Assembly (NCBI RefSeq): GCF_019175385.1
Contig: NC_083343.1
Coordinates: forward strand, 47,824,457-47,888,456
Length of the DNA stretch: 64,000 nt
Source: Lycium barbarum
Lineage: Eukaryota; Streptophyta; Magnoliopsida; Solanales; Solanaceae
Direction: 5' to 3'
Every line of letters starts with the position of its first letter. Position 1 is the first letter of the stretch. A model generated the notes under the pieces. That model saw nothing but the letters and a program-made list of their open reading frames with translations. It was not told where the DNA came from and ran no database searches. This document shows positions 9,758-22,119 of the stretch, piece by piece. A program made the translations under genes and the position numbers.

Positions 9758-11505
9758 AGGCATGAGTAACAACATAATATAGATATGAAAAATAACAAGG
9801 AATAAGAGAGATAACCTATACATCTGAATGCCTCGTAGGGCGGATGTACTGCATGCTTACTCTTTAAAAAAACATTTTTATACATATACATAGTAACATG
9901 CCCGGCCATTAAGGCGCGGTGTGATATATAAATAGTAACATACCCGGCCATTAAGGCTCGGTGTTATCATCATTAGCCTGCGTCCAAGCCTCCCGCGTCC
10001 GGGGCAATATCATAACATGCCCACTGCAGTGGTGTGCACCTCTACGTGCTTGCCCGGCCGACTATAGCGCCGGGCGGTGTGAGAAAATACATACATATAT
10101 ATATATATATAGCATGCATAAGATCCCAATCAAAAGCCACAACTGTATCGGAGTAACGTAAGGTCGGTAGCCTGCGATTATATTATGGAATACTCATCGT
10201 CGCTTTGTCTCACCTTGAAGGAATAATTATTTTAAGGTGAGACTATCGATGAAGAATAGAATTAAGAGAAAACATAGAATAGGATCGTAAATCTCATTAG
10301 GCATCAATTCATATACTTTGGAAGATTTAGAAATAACGTCACCATCCATGAATAGATTGAGAAATCAATAAATAGCTCGACATTCTCATATCGTCATTGA
10401 AATCATAAACTTGAAACCTTTAAACATAAGATCGTTCTCATCATAGTCATCAAAATGATATTCTCACTTTTGACATCATCGTTGTCATTGAAAAACATAG
10501 CCTTTGCCGTTATCATAAGATCTCACATAATCACAACCTTTTATTTTGGAAAGTAGGAATACTTTGGAAAACATTTATGGAATATCAAAAAGGAAATCAT
10601 GCTTTGGAATCTGGGACATTTAAATTTTGATGACGAGGAAAATACGGAAACATTTATGAAACCATAACCTAAAGATCATGCCTTTGAAAGAAGGGGCGAG
10701 CCTTAACATACCTGAAGGATAATTTCTTGACTTCCAACTTACTTCTTGTCTTGCAATCCACTGAAGATTATTCGTAGCCTCGTAATGTACATATACAACC
10801 ATTCATACTATTATTAGAATCGTCATCATACGCTCAACTCGAAACTTTAATTAAAATCCTTTTAGGTTCTGTTGAAATTCGGGCAGCATTTCCTCTGTTT
10901 ATATGCCTCGCCCGAAATTCCAATTCAATAACCAACAACATCAACAACAATACCAATAGTCGTAATATCATTTCCAACACCAACATATGCCATAAAACAA
11001 CCCACACACTATTTTTCAAATTTCTCAACCAACCCACTTGTGATACAACTATTTAATAATCTTTACTTTCGTAAGGAAGTTGAAATTAATACCAACACAT
11101 CAATAACAACATCCTCAACATTCTACAAGATGATTATATACATATTTTATCCAAAATTTTCTTCAAACCTCAATCCATAATTCAACAACCTCAACACAAC
11201 AAAATATAACCTTTATTCTGGCAATTATTTCTTAATCCATGTTGATAAAGAAAGAAATTTAATGATTCATACCTTGTATTTACCAAAGTAACAAAATCTT
11301 CAATTTTTTCACTTGCTCTCAAGCTCCTCCAACTCCAAAATGAAATCATATTTGTGACTATGCGTTGCCCGGACTTCGATTAGTACTTGTAGCTTCAAAT
11401 TTCACTCAAATCCTCACTTTTATGTGGGATTTAAGGGCCCTTTTTCTTGCTGATTTTTCTGGAATGTTTTGTGACATTTCTGATGAAAACAATGGGGTTT
11501 TAACC

Positions 11506-11513
11506 CTTTTATA
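11506..11513 (-). promoter_or_regulatory. TATA box, B-rev LTR
   Basis: TATAAAAG on the minus strand, in the same context as the TATA boxes at 30163 and 39192 of element B. Confidence 0.55.
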
Positions 11514-12026
11514 GTGGGTGGGCGGACGGTACTGTAGCAGTACTATAGCTGTGCTGTTTCTGCGCGACAGTTCAGTTTGTAACGTCTATAATTCTCTACT
11601 CCGACGTCCTAACAACGAGCGATTTGTTGCATTACAAACTAAACTCGACGAACTTCATTTTAGGATTTTCACCTTAAAACTCCAACTATACATGGAGATA
11701 TACCCCTTCAAAGTTGACTAAAAATCCTTCCAGCATTTCTCAAATTTTCGTCGAACTTATTTTCTTCAATTTGCTCGATCTCGAAATATTCCGAAACTCT
11801 CCATACATGATATTAATCACTTATTATACTAATAATGTCCATGTTCTCGTGTTTCAAAATACTCTTTCCCGATTACGGCTTACGAGATCGTATTTCACCC
11901 TTTTTCTTCGTTGTTACGTACTTTCCATGGCTTGTGCCTTTCAAAACATCATGGGACATCTCCGATACTTCGTTGATACGGTGATGTACATGTCATGCTC
12001 ATGCTCTGAAAGTGCGGGGTGTAACA

Positions 12027-13649
12027 GCTTCTCCGTGGGCCCACTTGGAAGGCGGTGGAACCGACCTTCAAGGGGTATAAATACCCCCATTCCCCTCATT
12101 TTATCATCATTCTACACTCCCTTGACCTCTGGAAACCTCCATAAACATTTCTTAAACACTTATAGTACCTTAGATCAAGAATTTAACAAGATTACACTAA
12201 ACTAGTTCATGAAAAGTGATTGTTCTTGGTTCTACTTGATGTTGTGGTGAGTTCGGTCTTGAAGCAAGTTGTGTGAGTTGAAATTCTTCAAGTATAAGGT
12301 ATGTTCTTCATCTTGACTTTGATATTGAGTTGCTTTTGGAGGATTTTAATGGTTTAATGTGAAGAAAAACATAGTATAGAGGTCGTAGTTTGATATGTTG
12401 ATGGTGTTGACTTATGGGCTGATTTTCGAAGGAAGTCTTGGACGGATTTGTATCTGTTTGTAATGTAGTATCATGATTATGTTATTTTTGATGTTGTTAT
12501 TGATGTTTGGGAGCTGTTTTGGAATTGGTTGGAGTGGATAATATAGGAGAAATGCCGTCCGAATTCCGTTAATTAGCTAAGTTTGAGTGTGAAAGTGTTC
12601 CTATGGCCTGATTGTTGTATGAATCATCTTGGATGTAGATTTGCAGGCTCAGAAGGTAGATTTTGAGTGGCTAAGTAAGCAACAAGGTGTGTTAAGGCTG
12701 TCCCTTTCTTTCCTAAGGCATGATCCTATTGATATGAACTTTCACAAATGGTGTCCATAATGATTCCTCTCATAGAAATGCTAGAAGCTTACATTCTTGA
12801 TGTTCTTACGATATTATTGATATTGGTCTCACCTTATGATTATTGTTCTTTCAAGGTGAGATATGCTAATGATGTTAGCTGCATAATGGAAATCGGAGGT
12901 TTACAGACCTTATGTCACTCCGATGAATTTAGAAATGTGTTCTTAAGGAATGTTTTGTAAGACAAGAATAGTATGCTAGTTATGAGAAGATAGGCTTATG
13001 ATGCAACCAGGAATTGACTAAGGATTAGTTAATCAGGAAGAAATCTTAATGGCCTGGAAATGTGTTTATAAGTCTTATGAAATCATGTAGGCATTAACGG
13101 ATAAGTAATGATCATGAGAAGTGCATAGAATTCACCGATAGAGGTCTGGTTATGATGTTGATTATATTTACCACTGGTCTACGACCAGTTGGGTAGTTAT
13201 ACCATCGAGCTATGGCTGGTCGGGCAGTTATGTATTTACCAGCATGCTACGACTGGTTGGGCAGTTATTACCACCGAGCTACGGCCGGTTGGGCAGTTAC
13301 CACTGATCAGTCGGGCAGATGCGCTCTACCATCGGGCGATAATTGGATGGGCAGTTACCACCGTGCTCCGGCCAGTCGGGCAGTTACTACTGATCAGTTG
13401 GGCAGATAGCACCAGGATGATAAGTAGGTCAGAGACACGGTATTGTACATAGATGTAGTTAAGCATAGGAGAGTATAGAGAGACATACATGCTAGATTCT
13501 CATTGGTAAGTCAGAAACGCCAGGTTGATTCTTATCCTTGGCCTTATTCTGTCATTCGAGACATAGATGATGCGAGATATAGTTTGGTTTGCTTGGCCCT
13601 AGTGAGGTGCCGGGTGCTAATCACGCCTCACCCAGGCTGGGACATGACA
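12027..13649 (+). repeat. 5'-truncated LTR (+), solo or 3' LTR remnant
   Basis: LTR-like sequence with a TATA box (TATAAATA at 12076-12083), H1 (12828-12835 with 12853-12860), H2 (CGGAG 12894-12898 with CTCCG 12918-12922) and a typical end GGGACATGACA at 13649. No primer-binding site follows, so it is a 3' or solo LTR. Its left end is cut where B-rev begins (12026/12027), suggesting B-rev inserted into it and the left remainder was later deleted. Confidence 0.75.
13170..13410 (+). repeat. Degenerate tandem repeat (GGTTGGGCAGTTACCACCGAG-like units)
   Basis: Six or more imperfect units of about 30 to 45 bases built on TACGNCCGGTTGGGCAGTTA. Related GGCCGGGCA modules occur singly or in pairs in the LTRs of elements A, B and B-rev, so this looks like local amplification of a normal LTR module. 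Confidence 0.7.
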
Positions 13650-13706
13650 CCATTTAACGTTACTTTAATTAGGCTTCTTCTGTGAGTCTCAATTATGGTA
13701 TCTCAT
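13650..13706. other. Short unassigned segment between two LTR remnants
   Basis: Fifty-seven bases of AT-rich sequence between the end of the truncated LTR and the TGCCATGACCC start of the old minus-strand LTR. It may be flanking DNA of the oldest insertion. No feature seen. Confidence 0.4.
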
Positions 13707-13843
13707 TGCCATGACCCAATTCACGGGTCATGATGACTATTATATTATCCCTCGATTGGTGAATCATTCTAGATCATCAATCATTTTTAAAGAAATAAAA
13801 TGCGGAAATTAAGAACAATAAGAATACGACTTAACAGTCTTAA
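13707..13843 (-). repeat. Oldest LTR, piece 1 of 4
   Basis: Starts TGCCATGACCCAATTCACGG, a decayed form of the TGTCACGACCCAAATTCACGG start common in minus-oriented Solanaceae LTRs (from memory), and continues into an A-rich stretch with TGCGGAAATTAAGAACAATA. It stops at the Helitron insertion point. Continuation at 16422 is inferred from context. Confidence 0.6.
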
Positions 13844-16421
13844 TCTATCTATCCTATATTAAAAGCACGAAGAGCCTTAGAAATGTTGACTGAACTTTTT
13901 GCCCTTCATTAAAAGACTCTGCAAGAGACAAAATTGTAATTTACTAATTTCTTAATATTTAAGATTTAATAATTAACTAAATTTTATATATTAAATATTT
14001 ATGAAGTCACCTGAGTAATCTTTCCCACGTTGGATTCTTTATAGGTTCAGGAGTCTTTATGTCATTAAAACCTTTCAAAATTCATTCAACTTGATAAAAT
14101 TAGAAAACCAACACACAAGAACACGTTGCATCATTGGGTAGCAAGCATGAAATATCATTAATCTCCTACAAGTAATTCTTTACAAGTATGCCAATCATCC
14201 ATCTTGCTAAATGAATGTAGTAGTATTTCTTAGTTGTATTTTTCCTTCGTATTTTTTTTTTAAAAAATTAACATAATGATCAATGATGGTTGTGCTTGCG
14301 CTAGGGTTTTGTTGGGATTCTGATTAAGACTATTCTCGTCATAACTATAAGTTCATATAATAACAATCATGTTTTGATTTTTCTGCTTTTATGTAATAAG
14401 AGTTTAGTTTATTGGTATATTGTCTTCGTGTTGCATGTGTTGATTCGACTGTAATATCTTTGGACTAATTGTTGTTTTGCAATATTGTATATTTTTTTAA
14501 TCAACTATGTTACATACACGGAATTCAGTCCCGCTTGAGGTCTTAATCACATAAATTCTCTCTTAAATTCAAGAATTAATTTCATATATACATCTCAATT
14601 CTCAATTTCTGCGGGCGTGAATTAGGTGAACGTCTAAGCCAAAAAGTACAACAAAACATTGTAAACAACCAATCCAAGATAAATCTCAACTCTCTACTGC
14701 AACCATATTAAATTTCAAAGACTAATCAGTTGATATCTTCCCATACTTGATAACCATGATACGTTTTTATGTTCGCTCTTTTTAATATCGATCTTTTGTC
14801 CCTTACATAGATGTCACAATATTGCTCATTAAAGCTTCAGGAAATTTAAATATACTGATTTAAATTGGTAGTTTTATATTCAACCTAGAATGTGTCATAA
14901 ATTCTTTCCCGTCAAATAATTCTATACATAATATTATGATATTATTATTTAGTCATATTTTAATGACGCGGGTCGTTCGGGTTTTTACCTTTCTAAAAAT
15001 AGAGTTCATACTAGATAAAAAATAGTCATTTAACTATTTTCCTAATATTTATGAATAGTTATTTAATTATTTTCTAATATTTAGGACTTCAAAATCAACT
15101 ATATTCTGTGTATTAAATCCTTACTTATTTGAACTGGGAGTTATATTAAATCTAGCCCTTTCAATTCCTTTTAAGCATATTTTACCTAATATATATAGTG
15201 GGAGTTATAAAAGGCAGAGAAAATTCATTAAAATTAAGGAATCTTTGGGCATTATATTCCTTTCAAATATTTCGGTCTTGAGTGACAATTATGGAGCTAA
15301 TCCTTAATACAATTTTTTTTTTTTTTTAAGAAAAACTTCTAAATTGTAAAGGGGTTGAATTAAAAAGGTAACATTGGAATAAATCTCAAGTTGAATTAAT
15401 ATATTAACTGAGAAAATTGAGAATTTTTAGGGGTAAAGTTATATTACATTAGTTAAACGGGATCAACAATCATCATTCTAAATAAATAATCATTTAATTA
15501 TTTTTATAATATTTACGAGTTTGAAACTAACTACGTAATTATTTTATATTAAATCTTTCCTTATATTTGAACTATGTAGATTATCTTTTTGTCTCAATTT
15601 TTGTAGCACTGTTTCGGATTTTAAGAGTCAAACAAGTTTTTCTTTCACCGCGATGTTTTATATGCATTTTAAAAAAACTTGAGTTGTCAATTAGTGTGGT
15701 TTATATAGTACATAATATGTAATTTTCATATATGTAAATTTTATTTTAAAAAACTTAAAATTCTATGTTAAAACTTACGGTCTGAGAGGGTAGAGTGTAC
15801 GCAACCTTACCCCTACCATGGGAGGTAGAGAGACTACATTTCGATATAGATCAAACTTTTTTTTTTTTTTAAAATTAAGATATTCTAAAAATATACAACA
15901 TTGTTTCACTAATAATTCTAATAATATCTTAGCTTTCAAACGTTTTAAACTAAGTATAGTACTTATTTGGAATATTGAGCATAAATCAATAATAGACTTA
16001 GAAATTATCAATTATTCTGAAAAGATAATTTATGAGATCTTTACAAAAATTTAAATAATGATAAATTTAGCGGAATAAAAGGGGGTTAGCAAATTCTTTT
16101 TTACCTTTTAAAAAACAGATTACAGAGTAGACAAAATAGTCATTTAATTATTTTCCTCCAATTTAGGACTTTAAAATCAACTAATATTTTGCATAATAAA
16201 ACCAACAAATCATTTGTAAAATGCTACCAGGTAAGACACAAATATAATGAAATTCATCATATTTACATGTTCAGGAGGTGTTGCGTTAAAGAAATAACAT
16301 TTATTTCATGATTTTTAAAATGTTGCATTTGTTTTAACGTTAATTATTTCTTTTCAATATTTTTTTTATATATTTATTGCTTGACGCGATACACACGTGC
16401 AACACATGTATGCTAAACTAG
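13844..16421 (+). mobile_element. Non-autonomous Helitron
   Basis: The 5' end TCTATCTATCCTATATTAAA has the TC start and the CTATATTAAAAGCACGAAG style seen in plant Helitrons. The 3' end is CTAG (16418-16421), preceded about 10 bases upstream by a hairpin ACACGTG-CAA-CACATGT with one mismatch. Insertion is between A (13843) and T (16422), as expected for Helitrons, with no target duplication. The 2,578-base interior is AT-rich with no Rep/helicase frame, so movement would need another Helitron's protein. Rolling-circle transposition is family knowledge. Confidence 0.85.
15775..15862 (+). repeat. SINE-like fragment inside the Helitron (SolS/TS-like)
   Basis: Contains GGGTAGAGTGTACGCAACC and CCTTACCCCTACCATGGGAG followed by GTAGAGAGACTAC and a T-rich tail. 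These phrases resemble the conserved body of Solanaceae SINEs (SolS/TS). It is short and lacks a recognisable tRNA-related head, so it is a fragment at best. Identification is from memory. Confidence 0.45.
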
Positions 16422-16900
16422 TAATGTAAATAAGTGCGAAAAGGTAACTTAGTCTTTACAATCCAAAACCTGCTTTAACTTGTAAAAGAGCATCTTAATT
16501 AATTTTACAAGTTTTAAATACAGAATAATAACATCTGTTTTGAAGAAAACAAAAGACATAAATAAAATAGAGGGAGATCCAGGGTTGTTGATAGGACTGA
16601 TGGCTCACCCTGAAACCTCCAATGGGGCACCTTGGGAATCAGCCATGAGGCCTGAAAGTGGAACACGGATCGGTATTTGTACCCAAATAAAGTGCAACAA
16701 TTGTAGTATTAGTACAACCACTAGTACTGCATAGATATCATAGGTAGACAACGAAGGGAACACACATACATAATATAAAGATTGAACTTACGCACTAATT
16801 AAATAAATTCAACTTAACTTCTCCAATCATGCTCATTAGTTCATATTTCATACTAAGACAAGTAAGAACATACCACATAAGGAAGATAAGAGAATAGTGG
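16422..16900 (-). repeat. Oldest LTR, piece 2 of 4
   Basis: Non-coding AT-rich sequence with LTR-style phrases (ATTAGTACAACCACTAGTACTG; TATCATAGGTAGACAAC). It lies between the Helitron end and element C, and appears to continue at 46515 (GAATAGTGG joining to ATGAATGTATTC) once element C is removed. Confidence 0.5.
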
Positions 16901-18879
16901 TGTAACGACCCGTTTGGTCGTTATAGTCTTTTCGGCATTTTCGCCCGTTCCCGAGCATTGATTAGTTCACTTTTGACCCGAGGGGACCATTGGCATGCTT
17001 CCCTAAGTGTCTAGACCGGATTCGGGCAACTTTTGTGAAATATAGGCTTAAAGTGAAAAATAGTTGACCCAAAGTTGACTTTTGGGTAAACGAATCTTTT
17101 TCGGAATTCCGTCGATTCCGATAGGTCCGGATGGTCGTTTAAAACTTGTGGGTGTAATTGGTTTAGTTCCCAATGCACTCGGATGCATTTCGGGACTTGG
17201 GTTGGGAAATTGGAATTAAGGCATCGGGAGTTGACTCGGTCAACGAGGCCTCCGTTGAAAATTTCGAGGCCACGAGCGTGTTCGTAGTGTAATTTTGTAT
17301 GGGTTTGTGTGTATGGTTTGTGAGCAGATGGCCTTGTGAATGACCCGGGATTCCGATTGAAGACTTAGAAAAATATGGGGGATTCTAGTACCTGGTACCC
17401 GCAATGGCGGCACCAGTGCCGTCCCAGTGGCACCGCTGTTGTGGTATGTTGGCCGCTGGGGAGGCCATGTGTATTGCTGGCCATGCCGCTATGGCGGTCT
17501 TGAGGGCAGTGTAGCGGCGCCGCTACCGTCGTGGCGGTGACGGGTCAGGTAATTTCATTAAGTGTGATTTAAATAAGCCTTAGACCCTCATTATTTCCCA
17601 TTTCGAAATTAGAGCTTTGGGGAACAGTTCTTGGAGATATTTTGGAGACATTCTTGGAGGTAAATCTTGCCTAATCCTTTACTCTTCCTTAATCACAATC
17701 ATCTTAGATTTCCCCTTCCCTTTAACAATCCCTTAGTGATGGAATTTGAAGGAGGGTTTTGATGAACTTTTCCTTAGGCTCATGTATGAGGAAATTGATG
17801 ATGTTTATGTTAGATTTTGACTTATCCAAGCTTATTAATCATATATCTTCCACTTTTAGCGTTGAATTTCGGAATCGAAGACTTAGGGTTTATACCCAAT
17901 TTTAGGGTTTTGCTTGAAATCAGAAATTAGGCTAATATTTGAGTTAAATTAGCAATTAGTGGTTAGGTTATGATCACCTCGTACTTAATTTGGCATTTTG
18001 CTTCGGAATTTCCCATTTTGTCCTTGTGGGCCCTTTTCCCCAATTTATAGGGCTAGAGTTGACCTAATTTGAATATTAGCAATATTAGGATCATTCTTCA
18101 TGATTTCTAATCTAGAATTCGATCATGCTTAGACTACTTTGGTTTTGAGGTTCAGCGGCAAGGCAAGGCAAAGGAGTGAGTTGTTGGTGCTACGGTTCGG
18201 CCATCCAGGTAGGTTATGGCTTACCTTTGGTGAGACTTCGTATAGCGAAGCGCATATTTAGATTATATTATCGAAGACAGCATGTCAACCTTCGGGTATG
18301 AAGTCGGGTTGGATATTGCCTTAGGTTGCGCCCTGTTGTGTGTTGGGACTAGACACCCCGTTGTGTTGTGTTTGATTGTTTTACTGTGTTGGCTTGACGC
18401 CGCGAGTTGTTGATAGATATTGGATTCTGTTTATCGTCTTGATTATGATTTAGTTGGCATATATATTGTTGGCATACCCACTGTTGGTACTTGTGATTCG
18501 GTTATATTATTGGCATACCCACTGTTGGTATTTGTGATTCGAATATATTATTGGCGTACCCACTGTTGCTACTTATGATATTGAGCATGATTACACACTC
18601 TCATTTTCATGATACATTGTTGTGGCATTGATGACACTGACGAAACACTTGATGAGCTCGGCTCAGTTTTACTTGAGTGATGTGAGACTCCGATGTCTGA
18701 TGTTCATCCTGGAATCGTTGATTGAGTGAAATTGATATTTGAGAGAACTTTTTTACTTAAGTGACGTGAGAATCCGATGTCCGATATTCCTCCCGGAATC
18801 GTGGATTGCATGGCCGATATCCGATGTTATTTTCGGAATTGTTGTTAGTGCATGGACTCCGCGGGTCCCCCAGGGTGGT
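16901..18879 (+). repeat. 5' LTR of element C, first part
   Basis: Begins TGTAACGACCCG, as does the LTR at 61959. Interrupted after 18879 by element D, whose 5-base target GTGGT is 18875-18879. It contains a GC-rich palindrome cluster, a TATA-like TTTAAATAAG (17568-17577) and tandem GGCATACCCACTGTTGGTA repeats (18455-18575). Confidence 0.9.
17396..17545 (+). repeat. GC-rich cluster of GGCGG/CCGCC short palindromes in element C U3
   Basis: Repeated GCCGCTATGGCGG-type and GGCGCCGCTACC motifs in both orientations, directly upstream of the TATA-like box. The equivalent LTR at 62140-62280 has the same kind of cluster with different exact repeats. Confidence 0.65.
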
Positions 18880-21800
18880 TGTCACGACCCAAACCCCGTG
18901 GGCCGCGACTGGTACCCTAACTGGGTACCCATACGTACCTACCCGACCGAAATCGAATCATACAGATTTTTTTTTTTTTTTTTTAAAACAGAAGTACAGA
19001 AATAGGCCGGTACAAATACGGCACGCACGCTAGCATACATATATATACGTACATATACCTGAACACACAGACATTTACAAGTAAGCCGATAAGGCTAACA
19101 TACAGACGAAACCCGTAACCCACACATCTATCTACAGGCCTCTACAGACATACAGAATCATATGACGGGACAGGGCCCCGCCGTACCCAGAATATACAGA
19201 CATGCGGAGTACACAAAGACAGAAGGTATATACCAAAGATATATGCTCCGAGTCAAAGGAGCTCTTCAAGTAGCAGAGTCGGAAACCTACGCGGGCGGCG
19301 TATCACCTGGTGCGTCTGTACCTGCGGGCATGTAGCGCAGCCCCCGACGAACGGGGGTCAGTACGAAAAATGTACCGAGTATGTAAAGCAGAAACGTAAC
19401 AGATATAAACATAGTCCGAACTAGAATCACAGAAATATAACGGGCAAAATCATAAGTCAAACTAACGGACAGAGTTATGATCCAGACAGACATACAGAAT
19501 CGTGTTACACACAAATGAACAGAATTATAGTTCGGACAGACAGACGGAGTCATAATACGGACAGACGAGCAGAATCTGAATCCATACGGACATACAGAAG
19601 CAGAAGCCATACGGACATACAGAAATAGTTGTAACACAGACGGACAGACAGTAGTATGACGGACAGAATTATGCATGCAGAGTAGCACAGAGTCATACAA
19701 AATCATACAAAGGCGTGTGCTTTATAAATACAGATGGCACACGCATATATTCATACAGATCCCGGCCCTGTCTGGGGGCGCGGTAACAGAACCCGGCCCT
19801 CTTAGTACGGGACGCGGTGGACAGACAGAATCAAATCAGATCATATGCCATCCTGGCCGCCATCCCCATACACAGATCATACAGACATACAGATCCCGAC
19901 CCGTACGCCGAGGGACGCGGTGAACAATGCAGAGAAATATGCACGATAACAGAACCTGGCCCGGGTCGCAGTGAAAGAATGCATTGAGACAGACACGAAT
20001 CGATAAATGAGAAACCACCTACCTACAGACTCAACATACAGACTCGATCAATCAGAAGGGTGCCAAACGGCGAGCCAAAATCAGAATATCCAGATGGTAT
20101 GCATAGTACGCGCCTATATTCTAGTTGTGAAGGCACGACAGATTATGATCAGAATCAGATATCCAGATGCTCAGAAATCATTTGTATAAAATGCACAAAA
20201 TATACTTATCATACACAAAATAATAGTTCAGAAGTTTTTAGAGAAAATCGGACCAAAATGGAAGTAATTAAAATCGTATCGGGAGTATCGGGCCTTGTGG
20301 GCCCGCCTCGGACCAACTCGAGGTTATGTACGTAAATTACTGATGTTTGACCTTATGAGGTCACCCATACTCGTTCGGGAGTGTTCCGACTCCGTTTGGG
20401 GAAGTTTTGTACAAAATCTCACTTTAAGGCAATTTGTAAGAAAATAGGTTCAATTGAATTGAAGGAATTGGAGCGGTTTTCCGTCTCGAATTCCGGGGAA
20501 CGGAGTCGGACCTAAGGCTCGCGGCCGAGCCTACCACATCCAGAACATGCCTAGGAACGTAGAGAAGTGCTTCACATACCTCGATGGCGCCTTATGCTCG
20601 CTCGGCGTCAATCCAAATTTCGTCCAAAATCTGGAAATGGTCAAGTTTACCATTTGGTTAGTTCCACTCTTTCAATATTCTAACTTTACACATAATTGCC
20701 TACCGAAATTTCGGCAGCATTTCCTCTGTATATACGACATCCCCGAGACTTGGCTCGGCTTAATTTATCAACACAACAACCCAAAGATAACATCCAAACA
20801 ACAACAAACATCAATAGATACTAAATCATACACTATGGCATTATTAGCCATCTTTCGACATAACGAAACATCTTTCGTTTCAAACTTACACTTTCAAACC
20901 AAACTTATTATTTTCATATTCATTACCTATCGAAGTAATTCCAACATACGTCGGAGGCATATCTTATCATTTTCACACGATATACAAACATACCAACTTT
21001 CCATTAGAGCCACTACTTATCCAATTTTTCCAACCTTCAACATACAAGTTCATAAACACATTTTTCCATATTCCAAGTTCATCAACAATAATCATGATTC
21101 GTCTCTTGATACATTCATTTCCATTTTTTTTTTTTACATAAACATAACAAAGTTGCATACTTTCCTACAACAACTTGATAACCATTTTTCCAAGACAATA
21201 AAAATTGTTATCTTTCCATTCACTTCACCATAACTCAATTAGCATACAACCAAGATCAAATTCATATTCCATATCAAACCTAGCACCACACGGCCATCTC
21301 CCACACTTCCAATTTTTTTTTTACTAATTCATTCCACTTCCTTTCTAATAAAATTCCCATCATATTACAACTAGCTTACAACAAGAATTCAAGCCATTGA
21401 AATCATGCAATTGCATATACATTTTCGGCCAACACACCCTAAATTCCAACACACAAAATTTCCATGTTTTTCATTCATTCACACATACTACAACATACAT
21501 ATATCATTTTTAGCACAACAAAAGCATGAAATTCTCACCTTTCTTCAAGCCCTTCACTTGGAGATAAAAATTGTTTTCTTGCCACAATATTTATACCAAC
21601 TTGAAGAGGGCCTTGCACTTAGTCATAACCTCACAAGGGATGAATTTTTGAACCCAAGAATTGGCTCCAAAATTTTTTTCTTTCTTTTTCTTTTCTCCTC
21701 TTTCTCACCCGAAATGGCTCCTCTTTTTTTTTTGTTCTTGGCTTTTGTTTTGTTTCTTGAACCTTCTCAATACTTATCAATACATATATAATTCCCCATG

Positions 21801-22083
21801 GAATTTAATTATTCCATGGGCTTGGACTCCTTTGGCCGGTTGGGCCCCCTTAAGTTGGGCCTTTCTCCACTTATTTTTTTTGAACCCAAAATGGCTAGAT
21901 TTTGCAATTTATGGAACAAGTTCCCAAAATTCCAATTTTTGCCCTTGGCCACCTTTCGTAATTCTTATACCATTGACTTCATAACTCACACATTCACACC
22001 AAGTAGTGTCCAATTGTGGCCTTATTCATCAAAAGTCCATTTATCTTGAATTTTTCGAATAAACAAAAATGTCAGATGTAACA
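18880..22083 (-). repeat. 3' LTR of element D
   Basis: On the plus strand it runs from TGTCACGACCC to GATGTAACA, and the polypurine tract complement follows at 22084. Many frames of 60 to 228 codons in this LTR recur identically in the other copy; they lack similarity to known domains and are not called as genes. Confidence 0.97.
19322..19385 (-). other. LTR hairpins H3/H4 and GTACTGAC block (element D, 3' LTR)
   Basis: H4 arms CTGCG (19322-19326) and CGCAG (19336-19340). H3 arms CCCCCG (19341-19346) and CGGGGG (19352-19357). GTACTGAC motif on the minus strand follows. The identical copy in the 5' LTR is at 25586-25649. Confidence 0.68.
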
Positions 22084-22119
22084 TTCTTCCCCCCTTTAGA
22101 ACATTCGTCCTCGAATGTT
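22084..22119 (-). promoter_or_regulatory. Polypurine tract and inverted repeat, element D
   Basis: Minus-strand purine run complementary to TTCTTCCCCCCTTT beside the LTR, next to the perfect inverted repeat AACATTCG (22100-22107) and CGAATGTT (22112-22119). Same design as element A at 6749-6786. Confidence 0.88.

Larger units (their letters stand above)
9298..12026 (-). repeat. 5' LTR of B-rev (related to element B)
   Basis: On the plus strand it starts TGTCATACC at 9298 beside the primer-binding site and ends GTGTAACA at 12026, giving the sense form TGTTACACC...GGTATGACA, 2,729 bases. It shares blocks with the LTRs of element B (for example CCACTATAAAAGGGGTTAAAA and GGTATGAATCATT). It keeps the roughly 0.8-kb middle section that element B's own 5' LTR lost. 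A perfect 10-base H1 hairpin lies at 10207-10243. The other LTR of this insertion is not in the window. Confidence 0.88.

Noticed and set aside
16540..16734. 64-codon frame as a host exon
   Set aside because: Lies in an LTR-like remnant with no similarity to a protein; frame length expected by chance.
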